NCBI RefSeq assembly: GCF_001005295.1
Contig: NZ_LBMK01000005.1
Coordinates: 151,223-215,222, forward strand
Direction of reading: 5' to 3'
DNA: 64,000 nucleotides
DNA from: Streptomyces yangpuensis
GTDB taxonomy: Bacteria; Actinomycetota; Actinomycetes; Streptomycetales; Streptomycetaceae
Below the pieces are notes generated by a model. The model did no database searches. It saw only the letters and a program-made list of their open reading frames with translations, and was not told where the DNA came from. The position numbers and the translations under genes were made by a program. Numbering within the stretch: position 1 is the stretch's first letter; every line of letters starts with the position of its first letter. Positions 24,880 through 33,348 of the stretch are shown here, piece after piece.

Positions 24880-25593
24880 ATGGGGACGCGGAGGGCGCGC
24901 GGGCGGTCGGCGCGGCGCGCGGCGGTGTGGGGCGCAGCGGCGGCGCTGGCGCTGCCGTTGGTGGTGGTCGCGGGAGGCGGTACGGCAGAGGCCGCCTCCT
25001 GCAACCTTTCCACCGGGCCGTACCAGCGCCAGGTGGAGAAGTTCCTGGGACGGCCCGTGGACGGGAGGCAGTCGGCAGCCGACTGCACGGCCGTCCGGGC
25101 GTTTCAGAGAAGCCACGGGATCAGCCCGGCCCAGGGCTACGCCGGGCCGCTGACCTGGCAGGTGATGAGCACGATGCTCGCCCAGCGGGCGGCGGGCGAC
25201 ACCCCGAACAGGGCGGGCGACTGCCCGGTGAACCGGGGGCGGATCGCGTGCGTGGACCTGACGCGGCAGCTCAGCTGGATCCAGGACGGCTCCGTCCTGA
25301 AGTACGGCCCCGTCCCCGTCCGCACCGGCAAGGCCGGCACGCAGACGCGGACCGGCGCGCGGAAGATCTACCTCCGCCGCATCGACCACTGGTCGACGCT
25401 CTACAACGTGTCCATGCCGTACGCCCAGTTCTTCGACCGCGGCATCGCCTTCCACTCGACCACCAAGAGCATGTGGAACCCGCCCGGTTCGGGCGGCTGC
25501 GTGAACATGCGGCCCGCCGACGCGAAGGCGTACTGGAACCTGCTCGGGAAGGGCGAGGACGTCTACGTGTACGGCCGCAAGCCGGGTACGTAG
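24880..25593 (+). CDS. secreted L,D-transpeptidase (YkuD) with N-terminal peptidoglycan-binding-like region
   Basis: A 237-residue exported enzyme. The signal peptide ends near GTAEAASC, a peptidoglycan-binding-like region follows (VEKFLGRPVDGRQSAADCTA and FQRSHGISPAQGY), then a YkuD domain. The catalytic cysteine lies in GSGGCVNMRP and the upstream histidine in IAFHSTTKSMW. The family motif is usually SHGC; here it is SGGC. Such enzymes form 3-3 crosslinks in peptidoglycan. GGGGAGG lies a few bases before the ATG. It is convergent with the following MFS gene, only two bases apart. Confidence 0.87.
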   Translation: MGTRRARGRSARRAAVWGAAAALALPLVVVAGGGTAEAASCNLSTGPYQRQVEKFLGRPVDGRQSAADCTAVRAFQRSHGISPAQGYAGPLTWQVMSTMLAQRAAGDTPNRAGDCPVNRGRIACVDLTRQLSWIQDGSVLKYGPVPVRTGKAGTQTRTGARKIYLRRIDHWSTLYNVSMPYAQFFDRGIAFHSTTKSMWNPPGSGGCVNMRPADAKAYWNLLGKGEDVYVYGRKPGT

Positions 25594-25595
25594 CC

Positions 25596-26942
25596 TCAGG
25601 CGGCCGCGGGTGCGGGGGCGGCGGAGCGGGCCGACAGCTCTTCCAGCCGGCGCAGGCCGGCGCGGCGTTGGACGAGCGAGAGGCCCGCCACCGCTGCGCC
25701 GAGCGCCAGCCAGCCCGCCGGACCCGCGGTCATCACCACGCCGGTCAGCAGCAGCGGTCCGGCGGTCTTCTGCACGGACTGGGCCATGCCAGCCACTCCG
25801 AGGTACGAGGCGCGCGCCTCCCGGGGCGCGAGGGAGACGGCGAGCTCCCAGGAGCTCACCGAGCGCATCAGCTCCGCCGCGGTGGCCAGCACCGCCGCGG
25901 CGAGCAGGGCGGCGGAGGCGGCCCAGGCCCCGCGGCCGGCCGCGGCGGCCAGCAGGCCGCAGCACAGGAGCGTGGTCAGGCCGTAGAGGGCGACCGCTCC
26001 CGTCGCCCCGCGGGCGTCGCGGACCTTGGCCGACACGCGCAGCTGGAGGACGACGACGAGCACGGTGTTGATGACCAGGAAGGCCGGGATCAGCTCGTGC
26101 GGTGCGGTGGTGCGGCTCACCAGCCAGAGCGGGATGCCGATGCCCAGGATGGAGTCGTCGAGGTTCATCGGGATGTCCAGCAGGACGAACCGGAGGTAGC
26201 CGCGGTCCCGCCAGGGACTGCGCCCCGCGGCCGGGGCCGGGGCGGCGGTGGCCTCGGTGGCGGCGTCGGGTACGGGTGCGGGTGACGGTGCGGCCACGAG
26301 TCCGCGGCCGCGCGGTTCCCGGGTGTGCCACACCAGGGCGGCGGCCACGAGGAACGACAGCGCGTTGGCCAGGATGAGCACGTGGTACGCGCCGCGGGTG
26401 CCGACGGCGAGGCCGATGGCGGCGAGGCTCGCGCCGAGCGCGTAGCCGGCGTTCGCCGAACTGCGCGACAGCGCCTGGTAGGTGGCGCGCCGCTCGCCCG
26501 CGACCCGGGTGGCGAACAGCATCTCCAGGGTCTTGGCCGCCCGGTCCCCCAGGTGGGTCACGGCCACGACGCACAGCAGGAGCGCGAAGTCGGTGACGAG
26601 GAGCAGCAGGCAGAGGGTGACCAGGCGCAGCAGGTGGGCGCCGATCAGCAGGGAGCGTACGGGGAATCGGTCGGCGAGGTGGCCCGCCAGGGGCGAGCCG
26701 GCGATGCCCGCCACCCCGGACGCGCCGAGCAGGAGCCCGACCTGTCCGGCGTCGAGGCCGATGACGAAGGTGAAGTAGAGGACGCAGGCCGCGGCCCAGA
26801 CGCCGGTGCCGGCGCGGTCCAGCAGCTGGGCGAGGAGCATGATGCGCGCGTCGCGGCCGCCGGGCGGCCGCCGCAGCTGGGCCACCAGGCCGGGTTCCCG
26901 CTCCGCCCGCCGTGTCTTCCGGATCTCCCCGCCGCGCCGCAT
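25596..26942 (-). CDS. MFS transporter under a palindromic operator
   Basis: A 448-residue major facilitator of the streptomycete multidrug-exporter type, with 12 predicted helices and the A-motif loop GHLADRFPVRSLLIG. An Ala/Pro-rich central cytoplasmic loop (about residues 215-240) separates the halves. GGAGG lies seven bases before the ATG at 26942. Its 5' region carries two strong palindromes, suggesting tight repression by a MarR- or TetR-type protein that is not encoded nearby. Substrate unknown. Confidence 0.85.
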   Translation of the reverse strand: MRRGGEIRKTRRAEREPGLVAQLRRPPGGRDARIMLLAQLLDRAGTGVWAAACVLYFTFVIGLDAGQVGLLLGASGVAGIAGSPLAGHLADRFPVRSLLIGAHLLRLVTLCLLLLVTDFALLLCVVAVTHLGDRAAKTLEMLFATRVAGERRATYQALSRSSANAGYALGASLAAIGLAVGTRGAYHVLILANALSFLVAAALVWHTREPRGRGLVAAPSPAPVPDAATEATAAPAPAAGRSPWRDRGYLRFVLLDIPMNLDDSILGIGIPLWLVSRTTAPHELIPAFLVINTVLVVVLQLRVSAKVRDARGATGAVALYGLTTLLCCGLLAAAAGRGAWAASAALLAAAVLATAAELMRSVSSWELAVSLAPREARASYLGVAGMAQSVQKTAGPLLLTGVVMTAGPAGWLALGAAVAGLSLVQRRAGLRRLEELSARSAAPAPAAA

Positions 26943-26963
26943 CCCGGCCCCTCCCCCGTATAG

Positions 26964-26987
26964 AGGTATCTCGATATCGAGATACCT
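26964..26987. promoter_or_regulatory. 24 bp palindromic operator, site 1, upstream of the MFS gene
   Basis: A perfect inverted repeat of AGGTATCTCGAT and its complement, centred at 26975.5. It lies 22 bases before the MFS start codon, probably in the 5' leader or just after the transcription start. Core consensus with site 2 is ATCTYGAYRTCRAGAT. Confidence 0.8.
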
Positions 26988-27008
26988 GGGGAAGCCTGCC
27001 CCACAATA

Positions 27009-27024
27009 ATCTTGACGTCAAGAT
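27009..27024. promoter_or_regulatory. 16 bp palindromic operator, site 2, upstream of the MFS gene
   Basis: A perfect palindrome ATCTTGACGTCAAGAT, 41 bases (centre to centre) from site 1. On the minus strand it includes TTGACG, a possible -35 box for the MFS gene. A weaker third copy (near 27023-27041) follows towards the sigma factor gene. Confidence 0.75.
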
Positions 27025-27134
27025 ACTTGATGTCGATAGATCTGGATCCGGGCGGCTCCTCGCTTCCGGCTGCCGTTGTCGGTGCCCTCGGGTAGGTTCC
27101 GAAGGAGCCACGTACGCCAGGGGGACGGACCGCC

Positions 27135-28148
27135 ATGAGTGACCTCGCCACCACCATCAGCAGCGACCTCGACGCGGCGATGGACCGCTACCGGGTCGAA
27201 CTCACCGGCTACTGCTACCGGATGCTCGGGTCCGCCTTCGACGCCGAGGACGCGGTGCAGGACACCTACATCCGCGCCTGGCGCAGCCACGAGAAGTTCG
27301 AGGGCCGCTCCTCACTGCGGTCGTGGCTCTACCGGATCGCCACCAATGTCTGCCTGGACCTGCTGAACGCGGGGAACAAGCGGGCCCGTCCCATGGACCT
27401 GACCGCCCCTCAGCACCAGTCCTCCGCCGTGCTCAACCAGCGGCCCGAGGTGACCTGGCTGGAGCCCGTCCCGGACGGCCGGGTACTGCCGCAGACCGCG
27501 GACCCGGCGGAGATGGCGCTCGCGAAGGAATCCGTACGGCTCGCCTTCGTCGCGGCGCTCCAGCATCTGCCGGCCAGGCAGCGCGCGGTGCTCATCCTGC
27601 GCGAGGTGCTGGCCTGGAAGGCGGACGAGGTCGCGCAGCTGCTGGACACCACCGTGGCATCGGTGAACAGCGCGCTCCAGCGGGCGCGGGCCACGCTCGC
27701 CGGACAGCGGGTGCGCGCGAGCGAGTCGGCCGACCCGCTGGACGCCGAGCAGGCCAAGCTGCTGGAGCAGTACCTCGCCGCCTTCGAGTCGTACGACATC
27801 TCGCGCCTGACGACGCTCCTGCACGAGGACGCCGTCCTGTCCATGCCGCCGTACGACCTGTGGCTGCAGGGCACGGCGGACATCGCGGCATGGCACCTGG
27901 GCCAGGGCATCGGCTGCAAGGGCTCCCGCCTGATCCCGACGACCGCGAACGGCATGCCGGCCTTCGGCCAGTACCGGCCGCGCGAGGACGGCCGTCCCGG
28001 GCACACCCCGTGGGCGCTGCAGGTGCTGGAGGTCTCAGACGGCCGGATCGTCGGCCTCAACGCCTTCCTCGACACGGCCCGGTGGTTCCCGCTGTTCGGC
28101 CTCCCCGAGCAGCTCGACGAGTCCTACGAGGTCCAGCAGGGCGCGTAG
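27135..28148 (+). CDS. ECF sigma factor with C-terminal SnoaL-like domain
   Basis: A 337-residue sigma factor of the SigG/SigX5 type. Region 2 is GYCYRMLGSAFDAEDAVQDT, with WRSHEKFEGRSSLRSWLYRI following. Region 4 is LPARQRAVLILREVLAW, with the recognition helix around LLDTTVASVNSALQRARATL. From about residue 205 a SnoaL-like (NTF2) domain follows (LLEQYLAAFESYDISRLTTL). In this ECF class the C-terminal domain replaces an anti-sigma factor in controlling activity. It is divergent from the MFS gene. Its 3' end is overlapped by the antisense STAS gene. Confidence 0.88.
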   Translation: MSDLATTISSDLDAAMDRYRVELTGYCYRMLGSAFDAEDAVQDTYIRAWRSHEKFEGRSSLRSWLYRIATNVCLDLLNAGNKRARPMDLTAPQHQSSAVLNQRPEVTWLEPVPDGRVLPQTADPAEMALAKESVRLAFVAALQHLPARQRAVLILREVLAWKADEVAQLLDTTVASVNSALQRARATLAGQRVRASESADPLDAEQAKLLEQYLAAFESYDISRLTTLLHEDAVLSMPPYDLWLQGTADIAAWHLGQGIGCKGSRLIPTTANGMPAFGQYRPREDGRPGHTPWALQVLEVSDGRIVGLNAFLDTARWFPLFGLPEQLDESYEVQQGA

Positions 28149-28403
28149 GGCGGGCGCGGCACCGGTCACCCGCAGCGGCCGCCCCCGCGCGGTCAGCCGC
28201 AGCCGGGCCAGCACCTCCACGGCGCCCAGGCCCGGCGCGGTGACGGCCCGCGCGTCGCACTCCACCGCGCGGGCCCCGTCCGCGTACAGGCGGGCCAGGC
28301 GCGCACACAGCGTTGCGGCGTCGCGCGCGGTCGGGGCGGGTCCGGGCAGCACGAGTCGGGTGATCTCCACGAGGGGCTGACTCCCCCGCCCGCCGGAACT
28401 CAT
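28035..28403 (-). CDS. STAS-domain protein
   Basis: A 122-residue protein made of one STAS/MlaB-like domain: VEITRLVLPGPAPTARDA, then ARAVECDARAVTAPGLGAVE, then RPLRVTGAAPALRALLDLVG. STAS proteins often act as anti-anti-sigma factors or phosphorelay partners. The conserved serine of anti-anti-sigma factors is not evident (alanine in VTAPGLG). Its last 114 bases overlap the convergent sigma factor gene in antisense. ATG at 28403 is the only sensible start. Confidence 0.68.
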   Translation of the reverse strand: MSSGGRGSQPLVEITRLVLPGPAPTARDAATLCARLARLYADGARAVECDARAVTAPGLGAVEVLARLRLTARGRPLRVTGAAPALRALLDLVGLVELLGEAEQREPPGRVEEGVEADDPAV

Positions 28404-28495
28404 CGCCGCGGCCGGGCAATGACCCGATGCCGCCACCGCGACTTCGACGCCCACGTCGAACCGCGCCCGGGCGAGGCCCTGCCGCGGCTCTGAAC

Positions 28496-29086
28496 TCAGG
28501 GGCGGGGGAAGCCGAAGGTGTCGAGGGCGAGGTCGAACGGCGCCGGGATGGGGACGGCCTCCCCGAACTTGCCCGCCCACAGGACGCGGTACGCGCCGTC
28601 ACCGGGCTCGCCGTACAGGTGGATCGTGGGGCTGCCGGTCGCATTCGGGTCGATGAGCAGATAGAGCGGGATTCCGGCTGCGGCGTAGCCGTTGAGCTTG
28701 GCGATGCGGTCGTGGACGGCGTTCGACCGGGAGGTGATCTCCACGACGAGTTCGGCGACGTCCGCAGGAGTGAAGTTCTCCCCCCGGGGAACGGCCTTCC
28801 TGGGGACGACCACGAGGTCCGGGATGTAGAGGCCGTCGCGACTCGGAATCGCGACGTTGAGGGTCTGGAAGACACCCCAGCCGTCCGGGACCACCGAGTA
28901 CAGCCGTTGCTGTACCAGGTCCGCGATCAGGTTGTGGTCGTTGACGGGCGGTGGTGCCACGGTGACGATCCCCTCGATGATCTCCACCTTGCAGCCCTTC
29001 GGCGCGCCCGTCCCCTTCCAGAGGCCGACCGCCGAGTCCCAGTCGTCACCGCTCAAGGGCGGGTGCTCGACCGCGAGTGCGCTCAT
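28496..29086 (-). CDS. Uma2-family putative restriction-fold nuclease
   Basis: A 196-residue protein of the Uma2 (DUF820) family, which has the PD-(D/E)XK nuclease fold. The visible core is KVEIIEGIVTVAPP, then LYIPDLVVVPR (aspartate), VVEITSRSNAVHDRIAKLNG (the E-x-T/S-x-S motif) and YAAAGIPLYLLIDP. These genes are very numerous in actinobacteria and the biological role is unknown. GAGGAG lies seven bases before the ATG. Confidence 0.85.
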   Translation of the reverse strand: MSALAVEHPPLSGDDWDSAVGLWKGTGAPKGCKVEIIEGIVTVAPPPVNDHNLIADLVQQRLYSVVPDGWGVFQTLNVAIPSRDGLYIPDLVVVPRKAVPRGENFTPADVAELVVEITSRSNAVHDRIAKLNGYAAAGIPLYLLIDPNATGSPTIHLYGEPGDGAYRVLWAGKFGEAVPIPAPFDLALDTFGFPRP

Positions 29087-29126
29087 GGTGTGCTCCTCAA
29101 TCGTTCGTCACCGATCCCAGCATGCC

Positions 29127-29160
29127 GAACGGGACCGGCGGGGGTCCACCGGTCCCGTTC
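29127..29160 (-). terminator. terminator of deoA
   Basis: GAACGGGACCGG and CCGGTCCCGTTC form a perfect 12 bp stem around a 10-base loop, 21 bases past the deoA stop codon. Confidence 0.88.
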
Positions 29161-29181
29161 ATCCGAAAGGGAAGCCGCAGG

Positions 29182-30459
29182 TCAGGCGATGCGGTCCAGG
29201 ACGATCGGCGTGGCGGAGAAGGCCGTGCCCGCCGCGGCGATGTCGAAGGAGCCGTCCAGCGCCGCCAGGGCGTAGTCGAACTTCTCCGGGGTGTCCGTGT
29301 GCAGGGTCATCAGCGGCTGGCCGGCCGTGACGGTGTCGCCCGGCTTCGCGTGCAGCTCGATGCCGGCGCCCGCCTGCACCGGGTCCTCCTTGCGGGCGCG
29401 GCCCGCGCCGAGGCGCCACGCGCCGACGCCGACACCGTACGCGTCCAGGCGGGTCAGCACACCCGACTCCGGGGCGGTGACCACGTGCTGCTCGCGGGCG
29501 ACCGGGAGGGCCGCGTCCGGGTCGCCGCCCTGGGCCGCGATCATCCGGCGCCAGTGGTCCATCGCGGAGCCGTCGGCCAGGGCCTTCGCCGGGTCGGCGT
29601 CCTTGATGCCCGCCGCGTCCAGCATCTCCTTGGCCAGCGCGATGGTCAGCTCGACGACGTCGGCGGGGCCGCCGCCCGCGAGGACCTCGACCGACTCGCG
29701 GACTTCGAGGGCGTTGCCGGCGGTCAGGCCGAGCGGGGTGGACATGTCGGTGAGGAGCGCGACGGTCTTGACGCCCGAGTCGGTGCCGAGGCCGACCATG
29801 GTGCGGGCCAGCTCGCGCGCGTCCTCGATGTTCTTCATGAAGGCGCCGGAGCCGACCTTCACGTCCAGGACGAGCGAGCCCGTACCCTCGGCGATCTTCT
29901 TCGACATGATCGAGGAGGCGATCAGCGGGATGGCCTCGACGGTGCCGGTGACGTCGCGCAGCGCGTAGAGCTTCTTGTCGGCCGGGGCGAGCCCGTCGCC
30001 GGCCGCGCAGATGACGGCGCCGGTGGTGTCGAGGACGTGCATCATCTCCTCGTTGGAGAGCAGTGCGCGCCAGCCGGGGATGGACTCCAGCTTGTCGAGG
30101 GTGCCGCCGGTGTGACCCAGGCCCCGGCCCGACAGCTGCGGCACGGCCGCGCCGCACGCGGCGACGAGCGGGGCCAGCGGGAGGGTGATCTTGTCGCCGA
30201 CGCCTCCGGTGGAGTGCTTGTCGGCGGTCGGACGGGAGAGGGCGTCGAAGTTCATGCGCTCGCCGGAGGCGATCATCGCCGCGGTCCAGCGGGCGATCTC
30301 GGTCCGGTTCATGCCGTTCAGCAGGATGGCCATGGCCAGTGCGGACATCTGCTCGTCGGCCACGACGCCGCGGGTGTAGGCGTCGATGACCCAGTCGATC
30401 TGCTCGGGGCTCAGCTCACCGCGGTCCCGCTTGGTCCGGATGACGGAGATGACGTCCAT
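29182..30459 (-). CDS. deoA: thymidine phosphorylase
   Basis: A 425-residue pyrimidine-nucleoside phosphorylase. The family signature is SGRGLGHTGGTLDKLESI, preceded by the phosphate-binding KHSTGGVGDKITL. The alpha/beta domain contains LDVKVGSGAFMK. It converts thymidine and related nucleosides to the base and deoxyribose-1-phosphate. ATG 30459 is chosen because AAGGAAG lies seven bases upstream and the conserved MDVISVIRTKRD begins there; the longer frame to 30789 overlaps cdd. Although it follows cdd, a hairpin and its own regulon operator lie between them, so it can be transcribed separately. Confidence 0.94.
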   Translation of the reverse strand: MDVISVIRTKRDRGELSPEQIDWVIDAYTRGVVADEQMSALAMAILLNGMNRTEIARWTAAMIASGERMNFDALSRPTADKHSTGGVGDKITLPLAPLVAACGAAVPQLSGRGLGHTGGTLDKLESIPGWRALLSNEEMMHVLDTTGAVICAAGDGLAPADKKLYALRDVTGTVEAIPLIASSIMSKKIAEGTGSLVLDVKVGSGAFMKNIEDARELARTMVGLGTDSGVKTVALLTDMSTPLGLTAGNALEVRESVEVLAGGGPADVVELTIALAKEMLDAAGIKDADPAKALADGSAMDHWRRMIAAQGGDPDAALPVAREQHVVTAPESGVLTRLDAYGVGVGAWRLGAGRARKEDPVQAGAGIELHAKPGDTVTAGQPLMTLHTDTPEKFDYALAALDGSFDIAAAGTAFSATPIVLDRIA

Positions 30460-30471
30460 GTGGTGCTTCCT

Positions 30472-30485
30472 TCTACGCGCATAGA
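30472..30485. promoter_or_regulatory. Nucleoside-regulon operator upstream of deoA
   Basis: TCTACGCGCATAGA, one base away from the perfect 14 bp palindrome. It lies 12 bases before the deoA start codon, immediately upstream of the ribosome binding site, so it would act close to the transcription start. Confidence 0.8.
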
Positions 30486-30520
30486 GAGAGGGAGGAGAGG
30501 GGATCAGGGAACAGCAAGTG

Positions 30521-30557
30521 CGACGGCCCTCCGCCCGGCAGGGGCGAAGGGCCGTCG
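30521..30557 (-). terminator. hairpin between cdd and deoA
   Basis: CGACGGCCCTCCGCCC and GGGGCGAAGGGCCGTCG pair with one interruption around a 4-base loop, seven bases beyond the cdd stop. It looks like a terminator or attenuator that would lower read-through from the transporter operon into deoA. Confidence 0.75.
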
Positions 30558-30563
30558 GCACGG

Positions 30564-30977
30564 CTATCTCAGGTGACCGGGCCCGAAGGCCTGCGGCAGC
30601 ATCGCCGCGAGCGGCAGGACCCCGTCCGGGGTCTCCACCAGCAGCTCGTCGCCGCCGAACTCGTACAGCAGCTGCCGGCAGCGCCCGCACGGGACGAGGA
30701 TCTCGCCCTTGCCGTCCACGCACGTGAAGTGCGTGAGGCGGCCGCCGCCCGTCGCCTGGAGGGAGGAGACCAGGCCGCACTCGGCGCACAGGCCCAGCCC
30801 GTAGCTCGCGTTCTCCACGTTGCAGCCGGTCACGACGCGGCCGTCGTCCACGAGAGCGGCGGCCCCGACCGGGAAGCCCGAGTAGGGGGCGTACGCCCGG
30901 GTCATCGCTTCCCGGGCGTACGTCCGCAGGGCTTCCCAGTCCACCGCGTGCTCCTCGGCCGCGCGCTCCTCGGTCAC
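30564..30977 (-). CDS. cdd: cytidine deaminase
   Basis: A 137-residue zinc enzyme converting (deoxy)cytidine to (deoxy)uridine. The substrate loop is YAPYSGFPVGAAALV, the zinc motifs are VENASYGLGLCAECG and PCGRCRQLLYEF. Its start overlaps the upstream permease gene by four bases (ATGA), so it is translationally coupled to the importer. Together with deoA it feeds pyrimidine nucleosides into catabolism. Confidence 0.94.
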   Translation of the reverse strand: MTEERAAEEHAVDWEALRTYAREAMTRAYAPYSGFPVGAAALVDDGRVVTGCNVENASYGLGLCAECGLVSSLQATGGGRLTHFTCVDGKGEILVPCGRCRQLLYEFGGDELLVETPDGVLPLAAMLPQAFGPGHLR

Positions 30978-32236
30978 TTGCCCTGACCCTTGCGGTACGG
31001 CATGCCGTCCGCCTTGGGCATGCGCAGGCGCTGCGCCGACAGGGCGAGCACGAGCAGCGTGGTCAGGTACGGGGCCGCGTCGACGAACTGGCTCGGCACC
31101 TGGTCGGTCGTCGCGTACCAGACGAACAGCAGGGCGGCGAAGGCCGCCGAGATGCCGGCCTGGATGTACTTCTTCTTGTAGAGCTGCCAGACGCAGACGA
31201 TGACCAGCAGGATCCCGATCAGCAGCAGCATCGCGTGGACGTTCTCGGCGCCACCGCGCAGCTTGAGGCTGTCGATGAAGCCGAACAGGCCCGCGCCCAG
31301 CGCCATGCCGCCCGGCATCCAGTTACCGAAGATCATCGCGGCGAGACCGATGTAGCCGCGGCCGCCGGTCTGGCCCTCCTGGTAGATGGGGCTGGCGACC
31401 TCGGACAGGTACACGCCGCCGAGGCCGGCGAGGGCGCCGGAGACGATCACGGCGATGTACTTGTACTTGTAGACGTTGACGCCGAGGGACTCGGCGGCGA
31501 TCGGGTTCTCGCCGCAGGAGCGCAGGCGCAGACCGAAGGAGGTCCGCCACAGCACCCACCAGGTGGCGGGGATCAGCAGCAGGGCCACGATGGTCAGCAG
31601 CGAGATCTCGGTGATCAGGCCGCCGATGACGCCGGCGAGGTCCGAGACGAAGAACCAGTGCTTGGCCTGGAGGTCGGCCATCCAGTCCGAGAGGCCCGGA
31701 ATGGTGATCTTGGCGATGGGCTCGACCTGCGGGGACTGCTTGGAGGAGCCGCCCGGCGCCTCGGCGAACGTGAAGTTCGACAGGTACTGGGTGAAGCCGA
31801 GCGCCAGGATGTTGATGGCCACACCGGAGACGATGTGGTTGACGTTGAAGGTGACCGTGATGATCGCGTGCAGCAGGCCGCCGACGGCGCCGCCGGCGAT
31901 GCCGACGAGGACACCGGTCCACGGGCCCCACTGGTAGCCGGCCCAGGCACCGAACCAGGTGCCGAGGATCATCATGCCTTCGAGGCCGATGTTGACGACG
32001 CCCGCGCGCTCGGCCCACAGACCGCCGAGACCGGCCAGGCCGATCGGCACGGCGAGGGAGAGGGCGCCGGAGACCTGGCCGACGGAGGTCAGGTCGTCGG
32101 CCCCGGAGATCATACGGACCAGCGAGACGAGTGCGAGGCCGCCCGCGATGATCAGCAGGATCCAGGGCAGGGTGAGCTTCTTGCGGCCGCCCGGGGCGGG
32201 CGCCGCCTTCTTCGTGGAAACGGTGCTGGCGCTCAC
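30974..32236 (-). CDS. nucleoside ABC transporter permease, second
   Basis: A 420-residue permease of the BPD-transport family for nucleosides and simple sugars, with about ten hydrophobic helices. Typical family blocks are LWAERAGVVNIGLEGMMILG, RSCGENPIAAESLGVNVYKY and SGALAGLGGVYLSEV, the last forming the coupling region to the ATPase. It overlaps the first permease by four bases. It forms a heterodimeric channel with that permease, served by the two-domain ATPase and the BMP lipoprotein. Confidence 0.92.
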   Translation of the reverse strand: MSASTVSTKKAAPAPGGRKKLTLPWILLIIAGGLALVSLVRMISGADDLTSVGQVSGALSLAVPIGLAGLGGLWAERAGVVNIGLEGMMILGTWFGAWAGYQWGPWTGVLVGIAGGAVGGLLHAIITVTFNVNHIVSGVAINILALGFTQYLSNFTFAEAPGGSSKQSPQVEPIAKITIPGLSDWMADLQAKHWFFVSDLAGVIGGLITEISLLTIVALLLIPATWWVLWRTSFGLRLRSCGENPIAAESLGVNVYKYKYIAVIVSGALAGLGGVYLSEVASPIYQEGQTGGRGYIGLAAMIFGNWMPGGMALGAGLFGFIDSLKLRGGAENVHAMLLLIGILLVIVCVWQLYKKKYIQAGISAAFAALLFVWYATTDQVPSQFVDAAPYLTTLLVLALSAQRLRMPKADGMPYRKGQGK

Positions 32237-33348
32237 GCCGCGGCCTCCTTCTCGGTCTTCATGGCGTGGCCCGCGGCCAGCTCCTCGCCGACCTTCTGCT
32301 GCTGGCGGCGGATGCCGTAGCGGCGGATCAGCTCGTAGGAGACGACGACGGCGATCACGATCAGGCCCTTCATGATCGTGCCGATCTCCCTGGCGTAACC
32401 CTCCGTGTCGAGACCGGCGGACGCCTTGTCGATGAAGGCCATCAGGAGGGCGGCGAAGAAGATGCCGATGGGGCTGTTGCGGCCGAGCAGGGCGATGGTG
32501 ATGCCGGTGAAGCCCACGCCCACGGGGAAGCCGAGGTTGTACGTGTGGGTCTCGCCCAGCAGCACCGGCATGCCGGACAGGCCGGCGACGGCGCCGGAGA
32601 TGAGCATCGCGGTGATGATCATCTTCTTGGAGTCGACACCGGAGGCCGCGGCGGCGGACTCGCTGGCGCCGCTGGCGCGCAGGTCGAAGCCGAAGCGGGT
32701 GCGGTTGAGCACGAACCAGTAGACGACGCCGAGGGCGAAGGCGATGAAGGTGAAGCCGTAGATCTCCCCGGAGTCGCCCATGGAGACGGCCGGGAACCAG
32801 CCGGACTCGGCGATCTCACCGGTGGTGAGGTCGTTGGAGCCCTCCACCTGCACGCCGAGGTTCTTCGGCAGGATCAGCCAGGCGATGAGGCTGGTGGCGA
32901 TGGCGTTGAGCATGATCGTCGAGACGACCTCGCTGACGCCTCGCTTGGCCTTGAGGACACCCGCGATACCGGACCAGAAGGCACCGGTCAGCATCGCGAC
33001 GACGACGATCACCAGGATGTGCAGCGGGCCGGGCAGCGTTACGGCCGTGCCGACCAGCGCAGAGATCATCGCGGCGAGGCGGTACTGGCCGTCGACGCCG
33101 ATGTTGAAGAGGTTCATCCGGAAGCCGATGGCGACGGCCAGGGCTGCCAGGTAGTACGTGCCGGCCTGGTTGACGATGAGGATCTGGACGTCCTCGTAGC
33201 CGCCGTTCTCGACCATGATGCGCAGCGGCTCGATCGGGTTGATACCCGTCGCCGCCAGCACGATCATGGTCAGCACGAACGCGCTGACCAGCGCGAGCAG
33301 GGGCCCGGCGATGGCGAGCAGCAGCCGGTCCTTGTCGAATTTCTTCAT
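32233..33348 (-). CDS. nucleoside ABC transporter permease, first
   Basis: A 371-residue permease of the same family. Features are FRMNLFNIGVDGQYRLAAMI, then AKRGVSEVVSTIMLNAIA, DLRASGASESAAAASGVD and SGAVAGLSGMPVLLG. The C-terminus is cytoplasmic and charged. It overlaps the ATPase gene by four bases and the second permease by four bases, so the whole block is translationally coupled. Confidence 0.92.
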   Translation of the reverse strand: MKKFDKDRLLLAIAGPLLALVSAFVLTMIVLAATGINPIEPLRIMVENGGYEDVQILIVNQAGTYYLAALAVAIGFRMNLFNIGVDGQYRLAAMISALVGTAVTLPGPLHILVIVVVAMLTGAFWSGIAGVLKAKRGVSEVVSTIMLNAIATSLIAWLILPKNLGVQVEGSNDLTTGEIAESGWFPAVSMGDSGEIYGFTFIAFALGVVYWFVLNRTRFGFDLRASGASESAAAASGVDSKKMIITAMLISGAVAGLSGMPVLLGETHTYNLGFPVGVGFTGITIALLGRNSPIGIFFAALLMAFIDKASAGLDTEGYAREIGTIMKGLIVIAVVVSYELIRRYGIRRQQQKVGEELAAGHAMKTEKEAAA

